Source: Streptomyces sp. PCS3-D2 (lineage in GTDB: Bacteria > Actinomycetota > Actinomycetes > Streptomycetales > Streptomycetaceae). From it: a DNA stretch of 64,000 nucleotides. How positions within the stretch are numbered: position 1 is the stretch's first letter; every line of letters begins with the position of its first letter. The notes under the pieces were generated by a model that saw nothing but the letters and a program-made list of their open reading frames with translations, had not been told where the DNA came from and searched no databases. Below, one piece after another: positions 47,193 through 55,958 of this stretch. Location: the NCBI RefSeq assembly GCF_000612545.2, contig NZ_CP097800.1:5654501-5718500 (forward strand), read 5' to 3'. Both the position numbers and the translations under genes were made by a program.

Positions 47193-48233
47193 ATGGACAT
47201 TGCTTACATCCCCAGTCCGTCGACCGGCGTGATCCATCTCGGACCGATCCCGCTCCGCGGCTACGCGTTCTGCATCATCATCGGCGTCTTCGTCGCCGTC
47301 TGGCTCGGCAACAAGCGCTGGATCGCGCGCGGCGGAAAGCCGGGCACGGTCGCGGACATCGCCGTGTGGGCGGTGCCGTTCGGCCTGGTCGGCGGTCGCC
47401 TCTACCACGTGGTCACCGACTACCAGCTCTACTTCGGCGAGGGCCGCAACTGGGTCGACGCCTTCAAGATCTGGGAGGGCGGCCTCGGCATCTGGGGCGC
47501 GATCGCGCTGGGCGCGGTCGGAGCCTGGATCGGCTGCCGACTGCGCGGTATCCCGCTGCCGGCCTGGGCCGACGCCCTGGCCCCCGGCATCGCGCTGGCC
47601 CAGGCGTGCGGTCGCTGGGGCAACTGGTTCAACCAGGAGCTCTACGGCCGGGCCACGGACCTGCCCTGGGCGGTGGAGATCAGCGCCGGCCCGAACCGGG
47701 ACGCCGGGACCTACCACCCGACCTTCCTGTACGAGTCGCTGTGGTGCGTCGGCGTCGCCTTCCTGGTGATCTGGGCCGACCGCCGCTTCACGCTCGGCCA
47801 CGGGCGGGCCTTCGCCCTCTACGTCGCCGCGTACTGCGTCGGCCGCGGCTGGATCGAGTACATGCGCGTCGACGAGGCGCACCACATCCTCGGCGTGCGG
47901 CTGAACGTCTGGACCTCGATCATCGTCTTCGTGCTCGCGGTGGTCTACCTGGTCGTCTCGGCGAAGCTGCGGCCGGGCCGCGAGGAGATCGTCGAGCCGG
48001 ACGCCCCCGGCGGCGAGGGCGACAAGGGCGCGGCCAAGGCCGGGACCGAGGCCGACACCGAGGCCGAGACCGACACCGAGCCGGGGCCCGAGGCCAAGGC
48101 CGACGCCGCGCCCGTGGACGCCCCGCCGACCGGCGCCGGGAGCGCCGACACCGCGGTACGGCAGGGAGCGGTCAAGGCCGACCTGCGCAAGCCGGCCGTG
48201 GACGCCGGGGCCCCGGAGGCCGACACGCCCTGA
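47193..48233 (+). CDS. lgt: Phosphatidylglycerol-prolipoprotein diacylglyceryl transferase
   Basis: A 346-residue membrane enzyme that attaches diacylglycerol to the lipobox cysteine before LspA cleavage. Seven hydrophobic segments are seen, the Lgt signature GRWGNWFNQELYG starts near residue 140, and HPTFLYESLW is the second conserved site. After about residue 265 a hydrophilic tail of 80 residues rich in Glu, Ala, Asp and Thr is added, as in other actinomycetes. ATG 47193 starts it; a strong terminator follows. Confidence 0.95.
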   Translation: MDIAYIPSPSTGVIHLGPIPLRGYAFCIIIGVFVAVWLGNKRWIARGGKPGTVADIAVWAVPFGLVGGRLYHVVTDYQLYFGEGRNWVDAFKIWEGGLGIWGAIALGAVGAWIGCRLRGIPLPAWADALAPGIALAQACGRWGNWFNQELYGRATDLPWAVEISAGPNRDAGTYHPTFLYESLWCVGVAFLVIWADRRFTLGHGRAFALYVAAYCVGRGWIEYMRVDEAHHILGVRLNVWTSIIVFVLAVVYLVVSAKLRPGREEIVEPDAPGGEGDKGAAKAGTEADTEAETDTEPGPEAKADAAPVDAPPTGAGSADTAVRQGAVKADLRKPAVDAGAPEADTP

Positions 48234-48249
48234 CCGCGAACCGGTCGGG

Positions 48250-48284
48250 AGAGGGGGTGCCGCACGCCATGCGGCACCCCCTCT
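48250..48284. terminator. Terminator between lgt and the CitE-like gene
   Basis: A perfect 15-bp stem (48250-48264 with 48270-48284) with loop CGCCA lies between two convergent genes, 17 bp past lgt. It can serve both strands. Confidence 0.85.
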
Positions 48285-48389
48285 GCCGTACCGGCCGGCG
48301 TCCGCGACGCGCCGCCCACGCGCGCCCCGGCCCAGGGCGCCCGGCGCGCGGTCCCGCGGTGCGGGCCCGGTGGCCCGCCCGGTGCGGCA

Positions 48390-49205
48390 TCAGCGGACCG
48401 GCAGCCGGGCGGCCAGCGCCAGGGTGCGGTGGGCCGAGGCCACCACGGCCGGATCCACGAACCGCCCGTCGGGCAGCGCCAGCGCGCCGGGCGCGGCCCG
48501 CGCCGCGCCGAGCACCTCCATCGCGGCGTTCACCTCCTCCGGCGCCGGGAGATAGGCCCGCTCGATCACGGGGAGCTGACGCGGGTGGATCGCCGCCCGG
48601 CCGAGGAAGCCGAGGGACCGGCCGCGGGCGCAGGAGGCCGCCAGCGCCTCCAGGTCCCGGATGTCGGGGAAGACCGACTGGGACGGGGGAGCCAGCCCGG
48701 CCGCGCGCGCCGCGACCACCACCCGGGAGCGGCACCAGTCCAGCCCCTCCTCCGCACTGACCGCCAGATCCGCCCGCAGGTCCGCCTCGCCGAGGGAGAG
48801 CCCGCGCAGGGCCGGGTGCGCGCGGGCGATCCCGTGCGCGCGCTCCACGCCCAGCGCCGACTCCAGCAGGGCGTACAGGCCCACCCCGCCCGTGCGGTCG
48901 GCGGTCGCGGCGATCTGCTCCGGCGCGCTGACCTTGGGCAGCCGCAGCCCCGCGAGCCCGCGCAGCCCGGCGAGAGCGGCCAGGTCGGCGCCGCCCCACG
49001 GGGAGTCGATCGCATTGACGCGCACGTGGACGGGGACCGGCAGCGGTTCGGCGAGCAGCTCGGCGGTGGCGGCACGGGCGTACTCCTTGCGCGAGACCGC
49101 CACCGCGTCCTCCAAGTCGACGATGACGGCGTCCGCTCCGCAGCCCAGTGCCTTGGCGACCACGGCCGGGCGGTCGCCCGGTGCGTACAGCCAGGTCAGG
49201 ATCAC
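48390..49205 (-). CDS. CitE-like CoA-ester lyase (HpcH/HpaI aldolase family)
   Basis: A 271-residue TIM-barrel protein related to citrate lyase beta and malyl-CoA lyase. Family motifs are LYAPGDRPAVVAKAL, AVIVDLEDAV, LRLPKVSAPEQI, LYALLESALGVERA (metal Glu), LSLGEADLRADL (metal Asp) and FLGRAAIHPRQL. It should cleave or form a C-C bond in a CoA thioester. Its GTG overlaps the stop of the CoA-transferase gene, so the two enzymes probably act in one pathway. It is the last gene of the seven-gene operon. Confidence 0.88.
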   Translation of the reverse strand: MILTWLYAPGDRPAVVAKALGCGADAVIVDLEDAVAVSRKEYARAATAELLAEPLPVPVHVRVNAIDSPWGGADLAALAGLRGLAGLRLPKVSAPEQIAATADRTGGVGLYALLESALGVERAHGIARAHPALRGLSLGEADLRADLAVSAEEGLDWCRSRVVVAARAAGLAPPSQSVFPDIRDLEALAASCARGRSLGFLGRAAIHPRQLPVIERAYLPAPEEVNAAMEVLGAARAAPGALALPDGRFVDPAVVASAHRTLALAARLPVR

Positions 49206-50611
49206 AGGGCCCCCTCGGCGCGCAGTGCGGCGATCTCGGCGCCGGACAGTCCGAGCTCGGCCAGCACCTCGGTCGTGTCCGCGCCGTGCGGGCGGCCCGC
49301 CCAGCGGATCCCGCCCGGGGTCTCGGACAACCGGAACAGAATGTTCTGCATCCGCAGCGGCCCCAGCTCCGGATCCTCCACCTCGGTCAGCGTGTCGAGG
49401 GCCGCGAACTGCGGATCGTCCATCACGTCGCGCACGTCGTAGACGAGGGCGACCGCCGCGTCGGCCTCCTCGAAGGCGCAGACGACCTCCTCCGCCTTGT
49501 GGCGGGCGATCCATCCGCCGACGGCCTCGTCGAGGACGTCCGCGTGCCGGGCCCGCCCGGTACCGGTGGCGAACCAGGGCTCGGCGATCAGCTCCGGCCG
49601 GCCGACCAGCCGCACCACCCGCTCGGCGACGGACCGGGCGGAGGCGGAGACCGCCAGCCAGCGGCCGTCGGCGCTGCGGTAGGTGTTGCGGGGGGCGTTG
49701 TTGGCGGAGCGGTTTCCGGTGCGGGGCTGGACGTACCCCAGCTGGTCGTACCAGAGCGGCTGCGGGCCGAGCACGGTGAGGATCGGCTCGACGATGGCCA
49801 GGTCCACGACCTGCCCGTGTCCGGTGCGCTCCCGTCCGGCGAGCGCTGTCATCACGGCGTACGCGCAGGTCAGCGCTGCGATCGAGTCGGCGAGTCCGAA
49901 AGGCGGCAGGGTCGGCGGCCCGTCCGGCTCGCCGGTGGCCGCGGCGAACCCGCTCATGGCTTCGGCGAGGGTGCCGAAGCCGGGGCGGTGGGCGTACGGC
50001 CCCTGCTGGCCGAAGGCCGTGACACGGGCCAGGATCAGGCGCGGGTTGGCGTCGGAGAGTTCGGACCAGCCCAGGCCCCATTTCTCCAGGGTGCCGGGGC
50101 GGAAGTTCTCGATGACCACGTCGGCGGTGGCGGCGAGCCGCAGGAGGGTGTCCCGACCACCGGGGGTGGACAGATCGAGGGTCATGGTCCGCTTGTTCCG
50201 GCCGAGCAGTTTCCACCACAGGCCGATGCCGTCCTTGGCGGGGCCGTGACCGCGGGAGGGGTCGGGCAGGGCCGGGTGCTCGACCTTGACGACGTCGGCG
50301 CCGAAGTCGCCGAGCAGGGTCGCGGCGAGGGGTCCGGCGAAGAGCGTGGCGAGGTCGAGCACCCGCAGCCCGCGCAGCGGCCCCCGCCCCTGCCCCGGCC
50401 GGGTGGGTGCGGGCGGGCGCCCGGTCCGTGGCCGGGGCCCGCCGGGGCCCGCCGCCGGGTGGGGGCCCGGTGCGACGCCCGGCGGCACGGGCCCGGCCGC
50501 GGGGGCCGGCGGGCCGGCCCGGTTCGGTTCTGCGTCCCGGCCGCCACGGAGGGGGCGGGCTTCGGAGGGCGTCGGCCCGGCGCCGCTGCCCGACGGGGTG
50601 TCCGGGGTCAC
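49202..50611 (-). CDS. CaiB/BaiF-type (family III) CoA-transferase
   Basis: A 469-residue protein. The family III domain starts near residue 67 (LRGLRVLDLATLFAGPLAATLLGDFGADVVKVE) and carries NKRTMTLDLSTPGG, DVVIENFRPGTLEKWGLG and the likely catalytic Asp in GQVVDLAIVEPIL. It should move CoA between carboxylic acids. The first 65 residues are Gly/Pro/Ala-rich and unlike the family, so the true start may lie further in, although GTG 50611 gives a GTGA overlap with ribokinase. With the CitE-like lyase it suggests a CoA-dependent carboxylic acid route. Confidence 0.87.
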   Translation of the reverse strand: MTPDTPSGSGAGPTPSEARPLRGGRDAEPNRAGPPAPAAGPVPPGVAPGPHPAAGPGGPRPRTGRPPAPTRPGQGRGPLRGLRVLDLATLFAGPLAATLLGDFGADVVKVEHPALPDPSRGHGPAKDGIGLWWKLLGRNKRTMTLDLSTPGGRDTLLRLAATADVVIENFRPGTLEKWGLGWSELSDANPRLILARVTAFGQQGPYAHRPGFGTLAEAMSGFAAATGEPDGPPTLPPFGLADSIAALTCAYAVMTALAGRERTGHGQVVDLAIVEPILTVLGPQPLWYDQLGYVQPRTGNRSANNAPRNTYRSADGRWLAVSASARSVAERVVRLVGRPELIAEPWFATGTGRARHADVLDEAVGGWIARHKAEEVVCAFEEADAAVALVYDVRDVMDDPQFAALDTLTEVEDPELGPLRMQNILFRLSETPGGIRWAGRPHGADTTEVLAELGLSGAEIAALRAEGAL

Positions 50612-51633
50612 CAGCCGGCTCCGGTCCCGGCGCCGTCGGAACCGGTGGTCCGGTGGCCGCCGGGGCGGTCCGGGGGTACGGTCCCGGCCTCGTCGGCACC
50701 GGTGAGGGTGCCGCTCCCCGGCCGGGGGTCCGCCTGCCACGCGGCCAGGGCGAAGGCTTCCGTCTCGGACCGGGTCGGCATCGAGTCCTGGGCGCCGTGG
50801 CGCTGCACCGAGAGCGCGGCCGCGGCCGAAGCCCAGCGCAGCGCCTCCGGCATCGGCCGGCCCTCGCCCAGGGCCACTGCCAGGGCCCCGACGAAGGTGT
50901 CCCCGGCCGCGGTGGTGTCCACCGCCCGGACCCGGGGCGCGGGCACCCGCAGCGGGTCCCGGCCGCGTGCCGCGTGGAGGACCCCGGCCGCGCCGAGGGT
51001 GACGACCACCTCGGGCACCGCGTCCAGCAGGGCCTCGGCGGCCTGCCGGGGGTCGGTCAGCCCGGTCAGGGCGGCGGCCTCGTGCTCGTTGGGCACCAGC
51101 AGGTCCGTGACGGCGAGCAGCTCGGCGGGCAGGGGCTGGGCGGGGGCCGGGGTGAGTACCGTACGGACACCGTGCGCGCGGGCGGTGCGGGCCCCGGCGA
51201 GCACGGCGGGCAGCGGCAGTTCCAGCTGGAGGAGGAGGGCACCGGCGGCGGCGATCCGCGCCTCGTCCCCCGCCTCCAGACCGGTGACGCTGCCGTTCGC
51301 CCCCGGGACGACCACGATGCGGTTGCCGCCCTCGTCGTCCACGGTGATGTGCGCGGTGCCGCTGGCGCCCTCGACGGTGCGCAGCGCCGCCGTCTCGACG
51401 CCGGCGGCGGTGAGCGCGGAGCGCAGCCGGACCCCGAACTCGTCGGCCCCGACCGCGCCGATCATGACCACCTTCCCGCCGGAGCGGGCGGCGGCGACGG
51501 CCTGGTTGGCGCCCTTGCCGCCGGGGACGGTCCGGAACGCGCGACCGGTGACCGTCTCCCCGGCGAGCGGGGCCTTGGGGACGTAGGCGACGAGGTCCAT
51601 GTTGGTGCTGCCGAGCACGGCGATGACCGTCAT
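50608..51633 (-). CDS. rbsK: Ribokinase (PfkB family)
   Basis: A 341-residue sugar kinase. The N-terminal signature VPGGKGANQAVAAARSG and the C-terminal DTTAAGDTFVGALAVAL (catalytic Asp in AAGD; most family members have GAGD) identify a PfkB kinase of the ribokinase group, as does the start VIAVLGSTNMDLV. It should phosphorylate ribose or a ribosyl compound. The last 35 residues are a Gly/Thr/Pro-rich tail outside the fold. The ATG overlaps the stop of the preceding glycohydrolase gene (ATGA), which suggests that it uses ribose released by those enzymes. Confidence 0.88.
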   Translation of the reverse strand: MTVIAVLGSTNMDLVAYVPKAPLAGETVTGRAFRTVPGGKGANQAVAAARSGGKVVMIGAVGADEFGVRLRSALTAAGVETAALRTVEGASGTAHITVDDEGGNRIVVVPGANGSVTGLEAGDEARIAAAGALLLQLELPLPAVLAGARTARAHGVRTVLTPAPAQPLPAELLAVTDLLVPNEHEAAALTGLTDPRQAAEALLDAVPEVVVTLGAAGVLHAARGRDPLRVPAPRVRAVDTTAAGDTFVGALAVALGEGRPMPEALRWASAAAALSVQRHGAQDSMPTRSETEAFALAAWQADPRPGSGTLTGADEAGTVPPDRPGGHRTTGSDGAGTGAGW

Positions 51634-53336
51634 GAGCGTGCTGCCTCCTGTGCGGTGAGGTGGGCGAGGGTGTCGAAGCCGATGCCGTCGAAGCCGGGGA
51701 CGGTACTGGCGAGGCGGTTCTTGAGCGGGGCGGTCCAGCGGTGCGGGATCCGTTCGGGTGCCCCGGCGACGAGGCCTGCGAGGGCCCCGGCGGTGGCCCC
51801 GTTGGAGTCGGTGTCCCAGCCGCCGGACACGGCACGGCAGACGGAGCGGGTGAAGTCCCCGTCGGCATGGGTGAGGGCGGCTGCGATCAGGGCGGTGTTC
51901 GGGACGGAGTGGACCCAGTGGTAGTGCCCGAAGCGGGCGTGCAGCCGGTCGACGACGCGGTCGAAGTCGGCCTCCTCGGCGGCCGTGCGGATCCCGAAGC
52001 GGATCGCCCCGGCGAGACGGGAGCGGGGCGGTACGGCGGCCAGCCCGGTCCGCAGCGCGGTGTGGACGTCCGCGCGGCCGGTGGCGGCCGCGGCGGTGGC
52101 GGCGGCGACGAAGAGGGCGGCGTAGACGCCGTTGCCGGTGTGGGTGAGGGCGGCGTTCCGGTAGGCCTGGGCCGCGGCGGCGGCCGGGTCGCCCGGGTTG
52201 GTCCAGCCGTGCACGTCGGCGCGGATGAGTGCACCGATCCATTCGCGGAACGGGTTGTGGTGGGTGGCGGTCTCGGGGGGCTCCAGCCCGAGCAGGAGGT
52301 TGCGGTACGCGACGCGCTCGGCGGTGAAGGTACGCCCGGCGGGCAGCTCGTCCAGCCACAGGCGGGCGAGGTCGGCGGTGGTGAAGGCCTTGCCGTGGCG
52401 CTGGAGCAGGAGGAGGCCGAGGAGGGGGTGGTCGAGGTCGTCGTCCTCGGGCATGCCGTCGATGTTCTCGGCGAGGCAGGTGGGTGCGGAGCGGCGGTTC
52501 CAGGGGTACGCGGCCAGCAGCTCCGCCGGGACGTCGCGGGCGCTGAACCAGTCGTCCAGCGGCCAGTTCCCGGCGGCGCGGGCCAGTGCCCTGATCCCCT
52601 CCAGCGGCAGCTTCTCGACGGGCTTCCCGAGCAGACACCCGGCGGCCCGCCCGACCCAGGCGGCTTCGAGCCGGCTGCGCAGCCCGTCCCCGCCCGGCCC
52701 CGCCCCCGGTCCGGACTTCGCGCGCGGCGCCGGCCGGGAGTCCCGGTCCGGGGCGGGCCGGGGCGTCGCGGGAGCGGGTGCGCCGGTCGTCGTGCAGGCG
52801 GCGGCGATGGCCGCCCATGCGGTGGGCTCGGCGGCGGCCAACGGCGAGGGCAGGAGGGCGAGTTCGTCCAGCAGGCGGGAGGCCAACGCCCGCAGGTGCG
52901 GGGACGCCGGGACGGGAGAGGCCCCGGCGCGCTCCGGCGCCGGGTGGCCGCCCGCTGCGGACCAGGTCCGCAGGGCGGGGCCGGGGTCCCGGCCGTCCTC
53001 GGCCGCCTGACGCAGCTCGTGCCCGACCAGGTCCTCGGGCTGCGCCCAGGTCAGACGCACGCCGCCGACCGGGCCGGGTCCGGCAGGGCGTTCCCGGGCC
53101 GCTGCCGCTCCGCTCGGGGTGGCGGCCGCTGCCGGGGAGCCGAACGGCGGTTCCGGCGTGCCCGGTGCCGATCCGGTGCCGGGCTTCGGGCCCGCACCGG
53201 GGGCGGAGCCGGTGACCGCCCTCGGCGGTGTCGCGGCGGTCCGGGGGGCCGGGCGGGTGGGGCCCGGGCTCCCGGACCGGGGCGCGGGGCCGGCCGGAGG
53301 GGGGCCGCAGGGGGACGGGGGCGTCGGCGGGGGCAT
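51630..53336 (-). CDS. ADP-ribosylglycohydrolase-family protein 1
   Basis: A 568-residue protein, the longest of four in the operon. Residues 1-95 are Pro/Ala/Gly-rich low complexity, and 95-215 form a poorly matched region (TWAQPEDLVGHELRQAAEDG). The glycohydrolase domain begins near 222 (SRLEAAWVGRAAGCLLGKPVE) with metal motifs PEDDDLDH and SGGWDTDSNGATAGALAGL. Both metal sites look intact. The family removes ADP-ribose from proteins or nucleic acid or cleaves related N-glycosides. ATG 53336 overlaps the upstream stop by one base. Confidence 0.84.
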   Translation of the reverse strand: MPPPTPPSPCGPPPAGPAPRSGSPGPTRPAPRTAATPPRAVTGSAPGAGPKPGTGSAPGTPEPPFGSPAAAATPSGAAAARERPAGPGPVGGVRLTWAQPEDLVGHELRQAAEDGRDPGPALRTWSAAGGHPAPERAGASPVPASPHLRALASRLLDELALLPSPLAAAEPTAWAAIAAACTTTGAPAPATPRPAPDRDSRPAPRAKSGPGAGPGGDGLRSRLEAAWVGRAAGCLLGKPVEKLPLEGIRALARAAGNWPLDDWFSARDVPAELLAAYPWNRRSAPTCLAENIDGMPEDDDLDHPLLGLLLLQRHGKAFTTADLARLWLDELPAGRTFTAERVAYRNLLLGLEPPETATHHNPFREWIGALIRADVHGWTNPGDPAAAAAQAYRNAALTHTGNGVYAALFVAAATAAAATGRADVHTALRTGLAAVPPRSRLAGAIRFGIRTAAEEADFDRVVDRLHARFGHYHWVHSVPNTALIAAALTHADGDFTRSVCRAVSGGWDTDSNGATAGALAGLVAGAPERIPHRWTAPLKNRLASTVPGFDGIGFDTLAHLTAQEAARS

Positions 53337-54478
53337 CAGGGGGTCGCGATCGCGGCGAAGGCCGACTCGTGGGCGCGGCGGCGGGCCCGGTCGCGGGCGA
53401 AGACCTCCCGGGCCACGGCGGCCAGCGCGACGGCCGGGGCGTGCAGGTCCAGGCGGCTGGCTCCGGCGACCTGTTTGGCCCAGACCGCCGGCACCGCGGC
53501 CTCGCCGCCCAGGGCTCCGGCGATCGCCCCCGCCATGGTGGCGATGGAGTCGCAGTCCCGCCCGTAGTTGACGGCGCCGAGCACGGCCGTCTCGTACCGT
53601 CCGTCCGCGACCAGCAGCATCCCCAGCGCGATCGGGAGCTCCTCGATGGCATGGAGGCGGGACGGGCGGCGGGCGTCGAGCGACGGGGTGCGGTAGTCCG
53701 GGCCGACCGAGTCGTAGGGGGCCACCGCTGCCCGCAGCGGGGCGAGCGCCGACTCGAAGTCCCGGTACCGGCACGCCACTTCGCCGACGGCGGCGATCGC
53801 CGCGCGCGTGCCGTCCTTGGCCAGGGACAGGGCTGCCTGCACCACCGAGGCGGCCGTCGCCCCCGGCAGGCACGCCGCCGCCACCGCCGCCGCGAAGACG
53901 CCCGCGGCCTCCCGCCCGTACGAGGACTGGTGCGCCCCGGCGACGTCCAGGGCCTCGGCGTAGGCCCCGGCCGGGTTGCCCGCGTTGACGATGCCCACCG
54001 GGGCCATGTACATGGCCGCGCCGCAGTTGACGATGTTGCCGGTGCCGGCCTCGCGTGGATCCGCGTGCGCGTAGTGCAGGCGGGTCACCATCCACTTCTC
54101 CGCGAGGAAGATCCGCTGCAACGGCAGTGCCTCGGCCTCCAGTTCGGGGATCCAGCGCGGGATGGTCATCAGATCGGGGACCAGGTGCTCGGCGACGGCG
54201 TACGCGTCGAGGTGGTCCCGTACCGTCTCGTACACCCGTACCAGCGCGTGCGTCATCAAGGTGTCGTCCGTGACGTGTCCGTCGCCTTTGTGGTACGGCG
54301 CGATGGGGCGGGCGGTGCGCCAGTTCTCGTGCCACGGGCCGACGACGCCGTGCACGCGGCCGCCGTGCCGTTCGACGATCTGGTCCGGGGTCCAGCCCTC
54401 CACCGGGCCGCCGAGGGCGTCGCCGACGGCGGCGCCGACGAGGGCCCCGAGGGCCCGGTCCTCCAACGTGAGCGTCAT
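53336..54478 (-). CDS. ADP-ribosylglycohydrolase-family protein 2
   Basis: A 380-residue protein in which nearly all residues belong to the DraG/ARH-like fold. The start MTLTLEDRALGALVGAAVGDALGG is classical. The metal motifs are HVTDDTLMTHALV and NYGRDCDSIATMAGAIAGALGG, both complete. An extra segment, WHENWRTARPIAPYHKGDGH, precedes the TDDT motif. It is probably an active Mg-dependent glycohydrolase. The ATG lies 7 bp after the stop of protein 3. Confidence 0.87.
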   Translation of the reverse strand: MTLTLEDRALGALVGAAVGDALGGPVEGWTPDQIVERHGGRVHGVVGPWHENWRTARPIAPYHKGDGHVTDDTLMTHALVRVYETVRDHLDAYAVAEHLVPDLMTIPRWIPELEAEALPLQRIFLAEKWMVTRLHYAHADPREAGTGNIVNCGAAMYMAPVGIVNAGNPAGAYAEALDVAGAHQSSYGREAAGVFAAAVAAACLPGATAASVVQAALSLAKDGTRAAIAAVGEVACRYRDFESALAPLRAAVAPYDSVGPDYRTPSLDARRPSRLHAIEELPIALGMLLVADGRYETAVLGAVNYGRDCDSIATMAGAIAGALGGEAAVPAVWAKQVAGASRLDLHAPAVALAAVAREVFARDRARRRAHESAFAAIATP

Positions 54479-54485
54479 GTCCGAA

Positions 54486-55958
54486 TCATCCCTTGGGTGA
54501 GGTGAGTTCCGTCCGTGCGAGGAGCGTGGCGAGTTCGACCAGGTCGGTGCCGGCGAGGCGGGGGAGGGCGCACCCCGAGAGGGTGCGGCAGGCCTCGCGC
54601 CAGGCGGCGGGAACGGAGTCGCCGCCGCCGATCGCGCCGGTGAGCGCGCCGGCCAGGGCGGGAGCGGAGTCCGCGACGCGGGACAGGCACGCGGCGGCCG
54701 GCACGGCCTCGCCCGTCCTGCCGCGTGCGGCGGTCGCCAGGGCGAGGGCGACGGGGACGGTCTCGGCGGCGGCGATGCCGTAGCTGTACACGTGGTCCAC
54801 GATCTCGTGCTCAAGGGTCGGGACGATGGCGAACGCGCCGCCGTCCGCATGGGCGCGGGCCAGACCGACGGCGTGCCGGGCGTTGCGGCCGATCTCGGTG
54901 GCAGCGGGCAGCCGGGCGAGCGCGGCGTCGACGGCGGCGTCGACGTCCGCCGTGGTCAGGGCGGTGGCGATGGCGGCGGCCATGGCGCGGGCGCCGTGCA
55001 CGCCGTCGCCGTCCTGGGTGTAGCGGGCGTCGAACTCGGCGAGGTCGGCGGCTGCCCCGGCGTCGCCGGGGTGCACGACGGCGAGCACGCAGGCGCGGAC
55101 GCAGGCGGCGTCGTCGAAGTAGTGCGGGTTGTCGTGGCCGGTGGCCGGCGGGCGCAGGCCCGCGGCGAGGTTGCCGAGGCCGGCGCGTACCGAGATCCGC
55201 GCGCGCAGGGGCAGGACGGCGGACTCCACCTCGGGTGCGCGTTCCGCTGCCGCGGCGACCTCGGAGGCGAGGGCGTTCCAGGCGAGGTCGATGGCGGCGC
55301 GCATGCGGCGGGAACGGGAGAGGTCGCTGAGCAGGACGCCCGCGGCGGTGAGCACGGACTCGGCGGCGAATGCCGCCCATTCGGCGTCGTCGGACGGGCC
55401 GAGGCGCAGTGGCTCCGGGGGCTGGTTGAGGGCGATGGGGACGGGGAGGGTGGTGGTGGCGTTCTGCTCGGCGAAGGTGTCGAGCTCGCGGGTGAGGCGG
55501 CGGGTCCACTGCGGCATCCGGCTGGCGCGGTGCCGGGCTGCGGGCCAGCCGGCCGCGTCGCCTGCGGCCAGCCCGAGCAGGAGGCCTTCGATGGGGCGCC
55601 GGTCCGCTGCCCGTTGTCCGGGCCGCGGGGCCGCCGCGGGCCGGATCACGGCCCGTAGTGCCGACGCCCCGCCGTGGGTGTCCGCCCGCACCGGCGGTCG
55701 CAGCGCCGCCGCCCCGCCCTCCGGCCCGGCCGGTCCGGGGCGCGCGGCCGCCGGCCCCGCCGGTCCGATCCGCGGCAGGGCCTGCGCCCTGCGGCCCGAG
55801 GTGTCGCCGGGGCCGGTCGCAGCCGCCTGCGGCCGCCCGTCCGGGCCGCGTCCGGCCAGGGCTTCCGCCCGGTCGGCCGGTGCGGGACGCCGCTGCCCGG
55901 CCGGGAGGGCCGGTGCGGGCTCGGGTGGGGTGGGTCCGGTCGCGGGGGACGGAGTCAT
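54486..55958 (-). CDS. ADP-ribosylglycohydrolase-family protein 3, degenerate metal site
   Basis: A 490-residue protein with a Pro/Ala/Gly/Arg-rich N terminus of about 125 residues, then PIEGLLLGLAAGDAAGWPAA marking the glycohydrolase fold. The first metal motif is SDDAEWA where relatives have TDDTE. In the second, the expected GxDxDS is SRVADSAPALAGALTGA, so the first Asp is replaced by Val. Activity may be lost or altered. A regulatory or binding role beside its three relatives is possible. ATG 55958 overlaps the stop of protein 4 (ATGA). Confidence 0.8.
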   Translation of the reverse strand: MTPSPATGPTPPEPAPALPAGQRRPAPADRAEALAGRGPDGRPQAAATGPGDTSGRRAQALPRIGPAGPAAARPGPAGPEGGAAALRPPVRADTHGGASALRAVIRPAAAPRPGQRAADRRPIEGLLLGLAAGDAAGWPAARHRASRMPQWTRRLTRELDTFAEQNATTTLPVPIALNQPPEPLRLGPSDDAEWAAFAAESVLTAAGVLLSDLSRSRRMRAAIDLAWNALASEVAAAAERAPEVESAVLPLRARISVRAGLGNLAAGLRPPATGHDNPHYFDDAACVRACVLAVVHPGDAGAAADLAEFDARYTQDGDGVHGARAMAAAIATALTTADVDAAVDAALARLPAATEIGRNARHAVGLARAHADGGAFAIVPTLEHEIVDHVYSYGIAAAETVPVALALATAARGRTGEAVPAAACLSRVADSAPALAGALTGAIGGGDSVPAAWREACRTLSGCALPRLAGTDLVELATLLARTELTSPKG

